Source of the DNA: Brevibacterium album DSM 18261
GTDB lineage: Bacteria > Actinomycetota > Actinomycetes > Actinomycetales > Brevibacteriaceae
Length of the DNA: 64,000 bases
Direction of reading: 5' to 3'
Assembly: GCF_000426445.1 (NCBI RefSeq)
Contig: NZ_AUFJ01000014.1
Span: forward strand, 1-64,000
In this document: positions 54,284-63,776 of the stretch, piece by piece
How the letters are laid out: every line of letters starts with the position of its first letter
How positions within the stretch are numbered: the stretch's first letter is position 1
The notes under the pieces: model-generated
What the model was told of the DNA's origin: nothing
The model's input: the letters and a program-made list of their open reading frames with translations, nothing else
Databases searched by the model: none
Position numbers and translations under genes: made by a program

Positions 54284-54931
54284 TCAGCCGGTCTCGTGCG
54301 AGGCCTGCCGGGCCTGCGCGAGCGCCTGGGCGAAGACCTCGACGGGCTGAGCGCCGGAGACCGCATACCGCATGTCCAGCACGAAGGTCGGCACCGAGCG
54401 GATGCCGAGCGCGGCGGCCTCCGCGATGTCCGCCCCGACGGCCGGAACGCGAGAGCCCGTGGCGAGCTCCTCGCGGACGGCCTGCTCGTCGAGGCCCGCC
54501 TTGAGGCCGATCCGCACGAGCGCCTCGGTCTCGCCGATGTCCGTGCCGTGCTCGAAGTGAGCGCTCAGCAGCGCCTCCTTCACCGCATCGGCAGCACCGT
54601 GCTCCTTCGCGAGGTGGAGCAGCTGATGCCCCCGCATCGAGTTCGCCACCACGAGGGAGTCGAAGTCGTAGTCGAGTCCCTCCCCGGCCGCCTGCTCGCT
54701 CACGTGGGCGAACATCTGGCGCACCTGCTCCTCTGACATCCCCTTGCGGGTGGAGAGGTACTGCGCCTCGGTGCCGTCGTAATGGGCAGGGAGCGAAGGG
54801 TCGAGCTGGAAGGAGTGCCAGGTGACCGTGACCTCCTCGCGATGCGGAAAGGCGGCCAGCGCCCTCTCGAACCGGCGCTTGCCGATGTAGCACCACGGGC
54901 AGGCGATGTCGGACCAGATGTCGATATTCAC
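54284..54931 (-). CDS. DsbA family oxidoreductase (FrnE-like)
   Basis: The 215-residue thioredoxin-fold protein has the CPWC active site at 11-14 after MNIDIWSDIA and a helical insertion domain. The cis-Pro loop is IRSVPTFVLDMRYAVSGAQP. There is no signal peptide, so it is cytoplasmic and belongs to the FrnE subgroup (2-hydroxychromene-2-carboxylate isomerase-like). The GTG at 54931 has no clear ribosome-binding site. Confidence 0.92.
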   Translation of the reverse strand: MNIDIWSDIACPWCYIGKRRFERALAAFPHREEVTVTWHSFQLDPSLPAHYDGTEAQYLSTRKGMSEEQVRQMFAHVSEQAAGEGLDYDFDSLVVANSMRGHQLLHLAKEHGAADAVKEALLSAHFEHGTDIGETEALVRIGLKAGLDEQAVREELATGSRVPAVGADIAEAAALGIRSVPTFVLDMRYAVSGAQPVEVFAQALAQARQASHETG

Positions 54932-55155
54932 CTGAGGAGAACGCCGTCCCGGAAGCCGGCATTCCCGGTTGCCGCGTTCTCAGGTCGCAGCAGCGGACAG
55001 CACTGGAGCCGGGCGAGAGGGGAAAACTCGCCCGGCTCCACGTCCGGATGGCGACCGCGTCCCGGGGACCACCGCGCAGTCCCGACGCGCTCGGTGCGCT
55101 CGTCGGGCAGGGACGACGACCGGTCGCGCGCCGCGCTCAGCGCACTGAGCCCTGC

Positions 55156-56313
55156 TCAGCGCAGCGAGCCCTCCCGTTCCGCGCGCCTGCGGCCCACGAA
55201 GCTGAGCACGAACGCGAACACGCTCAGGATCAGGGTGAGCGCGGCGACGGCGATCCCCGCATCGATCCAGAACTGGGGCGGGAACAGGCGGATGAGCGAG
55301 TCGTCGAGGTAGAAGGTCCAGGTGCCCTCGGCGAAGAAGACCTCGTGGAAGCGCGTGAAGAACGTGTCCCAGCCGAGGACCGCGAGCACCCCGAGGACCG
55401 CGAACAGCACCACGGTCAGGATCGAGCCCACGCGCAGGCTGCCCCGCATTCCCGTCCCTCCCGTGCGGCACTTGTACAGCCCGAACAGGAGCGCGCCGAT
55501 CCCGCCGATGATCGCGATGAGCGTCAGCAGGCCCACGAGCGACTTGACATCGGCCATGTGCGCGAGCTCGCCGGAGGTGAACACGGGCACGCCCTCGGGG
55601 GTGACGATGTCCGCGAGATAGCGCGAGGAGTCCAGGTTGTAGAGGTAGTCCACGGTGTAGGAGCCGTAGTGCAGCCGGTCCTCCGCGGTGAAGCCGTACT
55701 GGTCCTCGGGGAAGCCGGGGCGCCAGAAGTAGGTCCACTTGAGGAAGGTGCCCGAGGCCACCGCCCGCACCGCCAGCGCGACGATCACGAACGGGATCGC
55801 GGCGGCGATCCAGATCGCGCCGATCACATCGAGCGCACTGCGGCCGCGCCTGTCGTCATTGCGGCTCCCGGCGGGGGCGGAGGGCTCTCCCGCCTTCACC
55901 CGGAGCGGCAGGGTGGTCCCCGCTCCCGGTGCCGCAGTGCCTCCCGCAGCACCGGCTGAGGCGCCGCCTGCGGCGGACCCGCCTTCGAACAGAGCCCATT
56001 CCTCGTCCGAGAACATGGCCGGCCTCGCAGTCGTCCCGCTGCCCGCGGCGCCGTGTCCGGAGGACCCGGGAGCAGTCGAGGCAGCCGAGGCCGTGTGCGC
56101 AGGACCGTCCGCCGCGAAGGGCTCGAACGCCTGGGTGTCCTCGAGATCAGTGCCACCGGAGGCTCCATCGCCCGCAGCCGCGGCGTCGGAGGACGCAGAC
56201 GAGTGCTCCGCGGGCGCGGCGAACTGGGCTGCCGTGGGCTCGTCCCCGTCCGGCTGCGAGCTCAGCCTGCGGGACAGGAGGTCCTTGGGCTCGTTCGAAT
56301 CGTCTGCAGTCAC
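55156..56313 (-). CDS. DUF1461 (TIGR01906-type) membrane protein
   Basis: The 385-residue protein has a 160-residue hydrophilic Ala/Ser/Gly-rich N-terminus and then four transmembrane helices. The extracytoplasmic HMADVKSLVGLL and the later FFTRFHEVFFAEGTWTFYLDDSLIRLFPPQFW match the TIGR01906 integral membrane family. Function unknown. The GTG at 56313 lies 6 nt after CAGAAT. Confidence 0.85.
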   Translation of the reverse strand: MTADDSNEPKDLLSRRLSSQPDGDEPTAAQFAAPAEHSSASSDAAAAGDGASGGTDLEDTQAFEPFAADGPAHTASAASTAPGSSGHGAAGSGTTARPAMFSDEEWALFEGGSAAGGASAGAAGGTAAPGAGTTLPLRVKAGEPSAPAGSRNDDRRGRSALDVIGAIWIAAAIPFVIVALAVRAVASGTFLKWTYFWRPGFPEDQYGFTAEDRLHYGSYTVDYLYNLDSSRYLADIVTPEGVPVFTSGELAHMADVKSLVGLLTLIAIIGGIGALLFGLYKCRTGGTGMRGSLRVGSILTVVLFAVLGVLAVLGWDTFFTRFHEVFFAEGTWTFYLDDSLIRLFPPQFWIDAGIAVAALTLILSVFAFVLSFVGRRRAEREGSLR

Positions 56314-56479
56314 GCAGCCATTCTGTTGCAGCCGGCCCCCGCAGCCCGGGAGGACACGCCCGAGGCGGCGAAGTCCGGTCTGCGCCTGTCGCTTCCCGCG
56401 GCCCTGCGGCTTCTCCGCTGCCCGGCCGCCCGGTGGTGCGGCGGGCCTCAGGAGCCGCTGTCGGCCCCGGGCTGCCGCC

Positions 56480-57403
56480 TCACCCCAGGAGCGCGGAGAC
56501 GATGAGCAGCGCGGGCACCGAGAGCACCGTCGTGATGAAGACGGCGTCCCGCACGAGCCTCTCGGACTGCCGGTACTGCATCGAGTAGATGTAGACGTTC
56601 TGGGCCGTCGGCAGAGCCGAGGTGACGACGATGGCGAGCAGGTCGATCCCGTCCCAGCCGAGCAGAGGCCCGCCCACGGCCCATGCGATGAGCGGCTGCA
56701 CCACGAGCTTCACTCCGGTGATGACCGTGAGCTGGGTGCGCGTGCCCCGGGCGGGCAGGCTCCAGCCGTCCCGGAAGCTCAGCCCGAACGCCAGGAGCGC
56801 GCCGGGCACGGACATCGCCCCCATCATCTCGAGCGGATCGAAGACGACGGCGGGGATCTCGACCCCGGTCGCGGAGACGAGGATGCCGAGCACCGAGCCG
56901 ATCACGATGGGATTGCGGGCGATGGAGACCAGCGGCGAGTACCAGTGCGGATTCCCGCCCGGTCCCGTGGAGTCGAGGATCGCCATGCCGATGGGGGCGA
57001 GGAGCAGCAGCTGGAACAGCAGGACGGGTGCGACGTAGCTGAGGTCGCCCAGCACGTAGACGGCGATCGGGATGCCGAGGTTGCCGATGTTCACATAGCT
57101 CACCGACCACGCGCCGAACAGTGCTTCTCGTGCGTTCCCCCGGCGCGCGAACCTCACGAAGAGGAAGAGGAGGATGCCGCACACGAGCGCCGAGCCGCCC
57201 GTGGCCAGGAGCTGCGTGGAGAAGATGAACGCGAGGTCAGTCGTCGCGATCGTCGTGAACAGCAGGGTGGGCGTGGCGATGTAGAAGACGATCTTCGCGA
57301 GCACCTGCTGTCCGTGCGGTCCCAGGAGGTCGAGTCGGCCGGCGAGGAACCCGGTGAGGACGATGACGGCGATGACGCCGAAACCCTCGAAGACCGCCAG
57401 CAC
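56480..57403 (-). CDS. AEC family transporter (auxin efflux carrier-like)
   Basis: The 307-residue protein has about ten helices of the AEC/membrane transport family, which includes malate and other organic-acid permeases. GFLAGRLDLLG and GVKLVVQPLIAW are typical blocks, and NIGNLGIP carries the broken-helix Asn motif. GGAGAGGGAGAG precedes the GTG at 57403; an earlier in-frame start at 57421 is less well placed. Substrate unknown. Confidence 0.9.
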   Translation of the reverse strand: MLAVFEGFGVIAVIVLTGFLAGRLDLLGPHGQQVLAKIVFYIATPTLLFTTIATTDLAFIFSTQLLATGGSALVCGILLFLFVRFARRGNAREALFGAWSVSYVNIGNLGIPIAVYVLGDLSYVAPVLLFQLLLLAPIGMAILDSTGPGGNPHWYSPLVSIARNPIVIGSVLGILVSATGVEIPAVVFDPLEMMGAMSVPGALLAFGLSFRDGWSLPARGTRTQLTVITGVKLVVQPLIAWAVGGPLLGWDGIDLLAIVVTSALPTAQNVYIYSMQYRQSERLVRDAVFITTVLSVPALLIVSALLG

Positions 57404-57483
57404 TGCTCTCCCTCTCCGCACCCGCTCGTCCCGCGCGCCGCGGGAGCCTCACCCAGGCGACTGTACGCCTCGGCCCGGCCCGG

Positions 57484-57489
57484 TAGCCT
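57484..57489 (+). promoter_or_regulatory. hrpA -10 box
   Basis: TAGCCT lies 10 nt before the ATG at 57500, so the leader is absent or very short. An in-frame GTG at 57491 is too close to the box. Confidence 0.45.
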
Positions 57490-57499
57490 TGTGTTCGCG

Positions 57500-60400
57500 A
57501 TGAGAGACGAGCAGACGGGCCCCGGAGCGGGGCAGGACCCCGGAGCGGGGAAGAAGGCGGGCCGCCGAGGCAGGGGAGGCTCCCGGCGCAGGGGGAGCCG
57601 GGCAGGACGCGCACAGCGGAGCGACGAGTCCGCGCAGCAGGGGAAGTCCGGACAGCCGGGGAAGTCCGCACAGCACGGCAGCACCGGGCGGCACGACAGA
57701 GCCCGGAAGGACGAGCGCCGGCAGCACCACGAGAGCAGGCGCGCGGCGCTGCGGGAGGCCCGGGCGGAGCGCAGCCCGCTCATCGAGTACCCGGCCGAGC
57801 TCCCGGTCGTCGAGCACAGGGAGGAGATCGCGGAGGCGATCGCCGGCAACCAGGTCGTGGTGATCGCCGGCGAGACCGGTTCGGGCAAGACGACGCAGAT
57901 CCCCAAGATCTGCCTCGAGCTGGGGCTCGGCGTCAACGGCATGATCGGGCACACGCAGCCCCGCCGGATCGCGGCGCGCTCCGTGGCCGCCCGCCTCGCC
58001 GAGGAGATGGGCGAGGACCTTGGCGGCACTGTGGGCTACCAGGTCCGCTTCACCTCGCAGGTGGCCGACCACACGCGGGTGAAGGTCATGACGGACGGCA
58101 TCCTGCTCTCGGAGCTGCGCCACGACCGGCTGCTGCGCGACTACGAGGTCCTCATCATCGACGAGGCGCACGAGCGCAGCCTCAACATCGACTTCATCAT
58201 CGGCTTCCTCACCCGGCTCCTGCGCGAGCGCCCCGAGCTCAAGGTGATCATCACCTCGGCGACGATCAATCCGGAGGCCTTCAGCGAGCACTTCGGCGGC
58301 GCTCCCATCATCTCCGTCTCCGGGCGCACCTATCCCGTGGAGGTCCGCTACCGTCCCCTCGATCCGGCGGAGGAGGGCGAGCACGCCCGCGCTGGGGGCG
58401 CCTCGGCGGCGGGTGAGGAGGCCGCCTCGGCGGCGGACGGAATGACTGCCGAGGACGGACTCGATCCCGAGGAGGCAGCCCTGCTGGCCGAGCTCCGCGC
58501 GCTCGAGGCCGAGGAGGCCCGGGAGGCCGAGGACGCCCGGAATGCGCAGGCGGCCTCGGCGGCACGGGGCACATCAGCACAGACCCCGGCGGCACGGGGC
58601 ACAGCTACCCAGGCCTCCGCCGCGCGGGGCGCCCGCGCACCCGTGCCCGCACGCCGCGAGCCCAAGGACCAGATCGAGGGCATCCTCGACGCCGTCGACG
58701 AGCTCTCCGCGGAGCCGGACGGGGACATCCTCGTCTTCCTCTCCGGGGAGCGCGAGATCCGGGACGCCGCCGATGCGCTCGCCGCGCACGTGAGGCGGAC
58801 CCGGGAGCGGAACCGCCGCTACCCGGACTGGGAGGTCGTCCCGCTCTTCGCCCGCCTCACCGCCGCGGAGCAGCAGCGGGTCTTCGCCCCCCACTCCCGG
58901 CCGCGGGTGGTGCTCGCGACGAACGTCGCGGAGACCTCGCTCACGGTGCCCGGCATCCGCTACGTCGTCGACACAGGCGTGGCGCGCATCTCCCGCTACT
59001 CGAACCGGACCAAGGTGCAGCGCCTGCCCATCGAGCCCGTCAGCCAGGCGAGCGCGAACCAGCGCAAGGGCCGTTCGGGCCGCACGAGCGAGGGCATCTG
59101 CATCCGCCTGTTCTCGGAGGCGGACTTCGAGTCGCGACCCGAGTTCACCGATCCCGAGATCCTGCGCACCAATCTTGCGAGCGTCATCCTGCAGATGGTG
59201 ACGCTGGGCTTCGCCGCCACGGAGGCCGAGGTCGCGGAGTTCCCGTTCCTCACTCCTCCCGATCCGCGGGCCGTGCGCGACGGACGTGCGCTGCTGAACG
59301 AGCTCGGCGCGCTGCGGACGCACCGGGACGGCCGCCTGTCCGTCACCGCCACGGGCAGGAAGATCGCGGCCCTGCCCATCGACCCCCGGCTGGCGCGCAT
59401 GGTGCTCGCGGGCGCGCAGCACGGCTGCGGGGCCGAGGTGGCGGTCATCGTCGCCGCGCTGTCCCTGCAGGACCCGCGCGAGCGGCCCGTGGAGCAGCGC
59501 GGCGAGGCCGATGCCGCGCATGCGCGCTTCGCCCATCCCACGAGCGATTTCCTCTCGTTCCTCGCGCTGTGGAACTACGTGCGCTCGCAGTCCCAGGAGC
59601 TCTCCGGCTCGAAGTTCCGGAAGACCCTGCGCGCGGAGTTCCTCAACTACGTGCGCATCCGCGAATGGCAGGATCTCGTCTCGCAGCTGCGCTCGCTCGC
59701 AGGGGGCGCCGGCATCCAGCTGGGCCAGGTGCAGTGGGCGGCGGACGCAGACGACTCCGGTGAGGCGATCCACCGCGCGCTGCTCACAGGCCTGCTGTCG
59801 ATGATCGGACAGAAGACGCCGGACAACCGCGAGTACCAGGGCGCCCGCGGCACCAGGTTCGCGATCTTCCCCGGCTCCGGGCTGTTCAAGCGGAAGCCGG
59901 ACTTCGTCATGGCCGCCGAGCTCGTCGAGACCTCCCGCCTGTGGGCGCGCACCGTCGCGGCCGCCGATCCCGACTGGGCGGTGGCCGCCGCGGGCGATCT
60001 CGTGAAACGCACGCACGCGGACCCGCACTGGTCCCAGAAGTCGGGGCAGGCCCTCGCACACGAGAAGGCCACCCTCTACGGCGTGACTCTCTACGCCGAA
60101 CGGCCGGTGAGCTATGCCCGCATCGACCGGGAGCACGCGCGCGAGCTGTTCCTGCGCCACGCCCTCGTGCACGGGGAGTGGCGCGAGCAGCACGCCTTCC
60201 AGGAGGCCAATGCCGCGACCCTGGCAGAGGCCGAGGAGTTCGCCTCCCGCTCCCGTGACCGCCGCGTGCTCGAGGGCGAGGACGCGCTCTGCGCGTTCTA
60301 CGCCGAGCGAGTGCCCCTGGAGATCGCGACCGCGGGCGAGTTCACCGGCTGGTGGCGGAAGAAGCGGCGGGAGGATCCCGCTTTCCTCGACGTGCCGCTG

Positions 60401-61999
60401 TCCCGGCTGCTCGCCGAGGGAGCGGAGGATCGCTCCTCGGAGCTCGCCCGGCTCTATCCCACGCACTGGGAGCTGCCGGCGCGCGAGGCCTCCGAGGCCC
60501 CGGCCCGCGCGGAGCTGCGCTACTCCTTCGAGCCGGGCACCGAGGGCGACGGTGTGACGGCCGAGATCCAGCTGCGCGATCTCGATCGGGCCGATCCCCA
60601 CGCCTTCTCCTGGCAGGTGCCGGGACTGCGCGCGGAGCTCACGGCCGCGCTCATCCGCTCGCTGCCCAAGGCCAAGCGCACGTACTTCGTGCCCGCCCCG
60701 GACGTGGCCCGGGACATCCTCGCAGCACTCGCCGCCGCGGGTGAGGAAGGCGTGGGCAGCCTGCCTGAGGTGCTCGCAGTCGAGCTCTCCGCGCGGGCGG
60801 GCGGGGGCCGGCTCGAGGACCGCACGCCGATTACGGTGCATCCCGAGGACTTCGACCTCGGGCGCGTGCCCGGCCATCTGCGGATGCGCTTCCGGCTCAT
60901 GCGCGGCGGGCGCAGGCTCGCAGAGTCCTTCGACCTCGCCGAGCTCCAGCGCGAGCAGCGCCGGCGCCGGGCGGAGGAGCGCAGCGGTGCAGCAGGCGAT
61001 GTCGGTGGAGCTGCGGGCGGACGCGGTGGAGCCGCAGGTGGCGGCGGTGCGGCAGGCAGTGCCCGAGGCGCGGAGCGTCGGGGCGCGGAGCACCGGGGCC
61101 GGGAAGACCGGGGCCAGGACCGCGCGGGCTCGCCCTCGGGGACGCTGCCGGGGCGCGGCGGCGGACCCGAGGCACCCACGCGCGTGGACCTCGTCGACGC
61201 CGTCGTCTCCGGTGCGGGCGCGGTGCTCGCCTATGTCCGGGAGCACCTCTCCACGCAGGAGAAGCTGGTGCTCGCGGCACATCAGAAGCGCACGGACGAG
61301 CTGCTGACGGCCGTGCTGCGGGTGGCCGCCCGCGGTGAGCTCGCTGCCGCGGGCATCGGACCGGAGGGTTGGAGCGCACAGGGTCGCGCAGGCGAGGCAC
61401 AGGGCGCCGGAGCCGCCGCGGATCCCGAGGCGCTGGCCCGGTCCGCCCAGGCCGGTCTGCCCGCGCGCATGGACGCGCTGCTGCCCAGCCTCGTGCGCGC
61501 CCTGGAAAAGGCGACGGTGCTTGACAGGCTGGTGAGCTCCTCGTCCTCGCTCGTCATCCTCGCGAACCTCACGGACGTGGGGGACTGGCGGCAGGCGATG
61601 TGCACTGCCGAAGGCGTGGGCGGGCTGAGCGAGGCGGCGCTGCTGCGCCTGCCGGTGTGGGTGGAGGCCGCCTGCGTGCGCGTGCGCGCCATGGCGGACC
61701 AGCCGCCGCGGGACCGCCAGCTCATGGATCGGACGCATGCGGTCGAGGCCGCGGTGGACAAGAAGCTGCGCACAGTCCTGCCGGAGGCGGCGGCGCTGGG
61801 TCGCGCCTCCCGTCTGGGGGCCACGGTCGAGACGGGCGGCGCGGGACGGCCCGGGCAGGTGCTCAGCCACCCTGGCGAGGGCTGGCACGCGGTCCTGTTC
61901 CAGCTCGAGGAGCTGCGGCTGAGCCTCTTCGCCCCGGCGCTGGGCGCGATGGGGAAGGTCTCCGAGCAGCGCGTCCAGAAGGCCCTGGCGAAGCTGTAG
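57500..61999 (+). CDS. hrpA: ATP-dependent RNA helicase HrpA
   Basis: The 1499-residue DEAH/RHA helicase is longer than E. coli HrpA (about 1300). Walker A GETGSGKT is at 124-131 and DEAH at 221-224; NVAETSLTVPGIRYVVDTG and the Q-x-x-x-R-x-G-R-S-G-R-like NQRKGRSGRTSEG follow. The C-terminal half has the OB-fold and DUF3418 regions. An Ala/Glu-rich insertion (about 289-387, with AARGT-type repeats) separates the two RecA domains, and a second Gly/Ala/Arg-rich insertion lies in the DUF3418 region. The N-terminal 75 residues are basic. An in-frame extension upstream to 55739 is antisense to other genes and rejected. Confidence 0.94.
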   Translation: MRDEQTGPGAGQDPGAGKKAGRRGRGGSRRRGSRAGRAQRSDESAQQGKSGQPGKSAQHGSTGRHDRARKDERRQHHESRRAALREARAERSPLIEYPAELPVVEHREEIAEAIAGNQVVVIAGETGSGKTTQIPKICLELGLGVNGMIGHTQPRRIAARSVAARLAEEMGEDLGGTVGYQVRFTSQVADHTRVKVMTDGILLSELRHDRLLRDYEVLIIDEAHERSLNIDFIIGFLTRLLRERPELKVIITSATINPEAFSEHFGGAPIISVSGRTYPVEVRYRPLDPAEEGEHARAGGASAAGEEAASAADGMTAEDGLDPEEAALLAELRALEAEEAREAEDARNAQAASAARGTSAQTPAARGTATQASAARGARAPVPARREPKDQIEGILDAVDELSAEPDGDILVFLSGEREIRDAADALAAHVRRTRERNRRYPDWEVVPLFARLTAAEQQRVFAPHSRPRVVLATNVAETSLTVPGIRYVVDTGVARISRYSNRTKVQRLPIEPVSQASANQRKGRSGRTSEGICIRLFSEADFESRPEFTDPEILRTNLASVILQMVTLGFAATEAEVAEFPFLTPPDPRAVRDGRALLNELGALRTHRDGRLSVTATGRKIAALPIDPRLARMVLAGAQHGCGAEVAVIVAALSLQDPRERPVEQRGEADAAHARFAHPTSDFLSFLALWNYVRSQSQELSGSKFRKTLRAEFLNYVRIREWQDLVSQLRSLAGGAGIQLGQVQWAADADDSGEAIHRALLTGLLSMIGQKTPDNREYQGARGTRFAIFPGSGLFKRKPDFVMAAELVETSRLWARTVAAADPDWAVAAAGDLVKRTHADPHWSQKSGQALAHEKATLYGVTLYAERPVSYARIDREHARELFLRHALVHGEWREQHAFQEANAATLAEAEEFASRSRDRRVLEGEDALCAFYAERVPLEIATAGEFTGWWRKKRREDPAFLDVPLSRLLAEGAEDRSSELARLYPTHWELPAREASEAPARAELRYSFEPGTEGDGVTAEIQLRDLDRADPHAFSWQVPGLRAELTAALIRSLPKAKRTYFVPAPDVARDILAALAAAGEEGVGSLPEVLAVELSARAGGGRLEDRTPITVHPEDFDLGRVPGHLRMRFRLMRGGRRLAESFDLAELQREQRRRRAEERSGAAGDVGGAAGGRGGAAGGGGAAGSARGAERRGAEHRGREDRGQDRAGSPSGTLPGRGGGPEAPTRVDLVDAVVSGAGAVLAYVREHLSTQEKLVLAAHQKRTDELLTAVLRVAARGELAAAGIGPEGWSAQGRAGEAQGAGAAADPEALARSAQAGLPARMDALLPSLVRALEKATVLDRLVSSSSSLVILANLTDVGDWRQAMCTAEGVGGLSEAALLRLPVWVEAACVRVRAMADQPPRDRQLMDRTHAVEAAVDKKLRTVLPEAAALGRASRLGATVETGGAGRPGQVLSHPGEGWHAVLFQLEELRLSLFAPALGAMGKVSEQRVQKALAKL

Positions 62000-62015
62000 G
62001 AAGGGCGGGGTGTGC

Positions 62016-63776
62016 TCAGGCGGCCCCGGCCGGCCGCTGCGCTCCCGCCTCGTCCGCGAACCGGAAGCCGTGGTGGTTCGCGGACGTGTACCCCTCCACG
62101 AGGCCGATGTAGGTGTGCGAACCCCCGGCGAACGGCATGAACACCCGCTCCTTGCCGGGGATGTTCGCGCCCATGTACCAGGAGGCGCCCTGCGGCATGA
62201 GGGAGGCGCCCGCGATGTCGTTGTTGACCCGCACCCAGTCGTCCTCGGCCTCGGCTCGCGCCTCCACCCGGGTGAGCCCTCGCTCGCGCATGGTCGTGAG
62301 CAGCCGGGTGATCCAGTCCACGTGGTACTCGATCGACACCATCATGTTCGTGAGCACGGAGGGGCTCTGCGGCCCCGTGATCGTGAGCAGATTGGGGAAG
62401 CCCGCGGTCATGAGGCCCAGGTACGTGCGCGGCCCGTGCGCCCACTTCTGCGCGAGCGTCTCCCCACCGGCGGTGATGTCGATGCTCGTGATCGCGCCGG
62501 TCATCGCATCGAAGCCGGTGGCCAGGACGATGACGTCGACGTCGAAGTCCTCCCCGCCGGCGCGCACGCCGGTCTCCGTGAAGCGCTCGATCGCGTGGGT
62601 GGAGGCATCATGCAGGTGCACATGGTCGAGGTCGTAGACCTCGAAGTACCCGGTGTCCACGCACATGCGCTTCGAGGCCAGCGGATAGGTGCGCGGGGAG
62701 AGCAGCTCCGCGAGCTCGGGATCGCTCACGCGCTCGCGGATGCGGGCCCGGGCGTACTCGGCCAGCACCTCGTTGGCCTCGGGGTTCGTCATGACGTCCG
62801 TGTAGGCGCGCGAATAGCCGAGGCCGCCGCGGGCCCAGCGCTCGTCGAGCTCGCGGGCCACCTCCGCGGGTGCGTCCGCGGGCAGGGGGCCGGTCCCGTC
62901 ATGGGTGGCGAATCCCAGGCCCGAGGCGCGGTCGGCGGCGCGGATGCGCGCATAGTCGGCCTTGACGGCCGCCCGCTCCTCCGCGGTGAGTGTGCGGTTG
63001 TGCGCGGGGATCGCGAAGTTCGGCGTGCGCTGGAAGATGCGCAGCTCTGCCGTCTGCTCCGCGATCGCCGTGATCGTCTGGATGCCCGAGGAGCCCGTGC
63101 CGACCACCGCGACTCGCCTGCCGGAGAGGTCCACGCCCTCGTGCGGCCAGTCGGCTGTGGAGTACAGCTCACCCGCGAAGTCCTCCATGCCGGGGATGCG
63201 CGGACGCTGGGGCACGGAGAGGCAGCCGGTGGCGAGCACCACGAAGCGCGCGGTCCAGGTGCGTCCGGCCTCTGCGGCGCAGGACGCGGTCCCGTTCGCA
63301 GGCTCCGCCGGAGTTCCTGCCACCGTCCGGGCGTCCCGGATGCCCGCGCCGTCTGAGGCGGGTGAGGCTCCCGAGGCCTCGGCGGGCGCCGTCCGCACCG
63401 TCCAGGTCTGGTTCGCCTCGTCCCAGTCGAGGCTCTCCACCCGCGTGGAGAAGGAGATGTCGCGGCGCAGATCGAAGCGGTCGGCGACGTGCCGGGCATA
63501 GGAGAGGATCTCCGGCTGTGCGGCATAGCGCTCGGACCAGTCCCATACCTGCTGGAGGTCCTCGTCGAAGCTGTAGGAGTAGTGCGTCGACTCGATGTCC
63601 ACGCGCGCGCCCGGGTACCGGTTCCAGTACCAGGTGCCGCCCACCTCGGCGGCGGTGTCGAAGGCGTGCACGCGGAAGCCGGCCTCCCGGAGCCGGTGGA
63701 GCTGGTACATGCCGCTGAAGCCGGCGCCCACGACGATGACGTCGCACTCGGCGCCCATGTCGGTCTCGGTGCTCAC
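62016..63776 (-). CDS. Flavin-containing monooxygenase, Baeyer-Villiger type
   Basis: The 586-residue enzyme uses FAD and NADPH to insert oxygen into ketones. VIVVGAGFSGMY binds FAD, GGTWYWNRYPGARVDIES is typical of BVMOs, and VAVVGTGSSGIQ binds NADPH. The fingerprint F-x-G-x3-H-x3-W-P reads F-A-G-E-L-Y-S-T-A-D-W-P (200-211), with Ser206 replacing the usual His. An Ala/Gly-rich insertion covers about 131-170. The GTG at 63776 overlaps the stop of an upstream gene. Its substrate cannot be deduced. Confidence 0.92.
   Translation of the reverse strand: MSTETDMGAECDVIVVGAGFSGMYQLHRLREAGFRVHAFDTAAEVGGTWYWNRYPGARVDIESTHYSYSFDEDLQQVWDWSERYAAQPEILSYARHVADRFDLRRDISFSTRVESLDWDEANQTWTVRTAPAEASGASPASDGAGIRDARTVAGTPAEPANGTASCAAEAGRTWTARFVVLATGCLSVPQRPRIPGMEDFAGELYSTADWPHEGVDLSGRRVAVVGTGSSGIQTITAIAEQTAELRIFQRTPNFAIPAHNRTLTAEERAAVKADYARIRAADRASGLGFATHDGTGPLPADAPAEVARELDERWARGGLGYSRAYTDVMTNPEANEVLAEYARARIRERVSDPELAELLSPRTYPLASKRMCVDTGYFEVYDLDHVHLHDASTHAIERFTETGVRAGGEDFDVDVIVLATGFDAMTGAITSIDITAGGETLAQKWAHGPRTYLGLMTAGFPNLLTITGPQSPSVLTNMMVSIEYHVDWITRLLTTMRERGLTRVEARAEAEDDWVRVNNDIAGASLMPQGASWYMGANIPGKERVFMPFAGGSHTYIGLVEGYTSANHHGFRFADEAGAQRPAGAA

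Noticed and set aside
54284..54962. Longer start for the DsbA-like gene upstream of 54931
   Set aside because: The conserved MNIDIWSDIACPWC begins at 54931; nothing upstream resembles the family, and no signal peptide would be created.
55739..57499. 587-codon in-frame extension of HrpA
   Set aside because: It is antisense to DUF1461 and the AEC transporter, both well supported, and its composition is that of a shadow frame.
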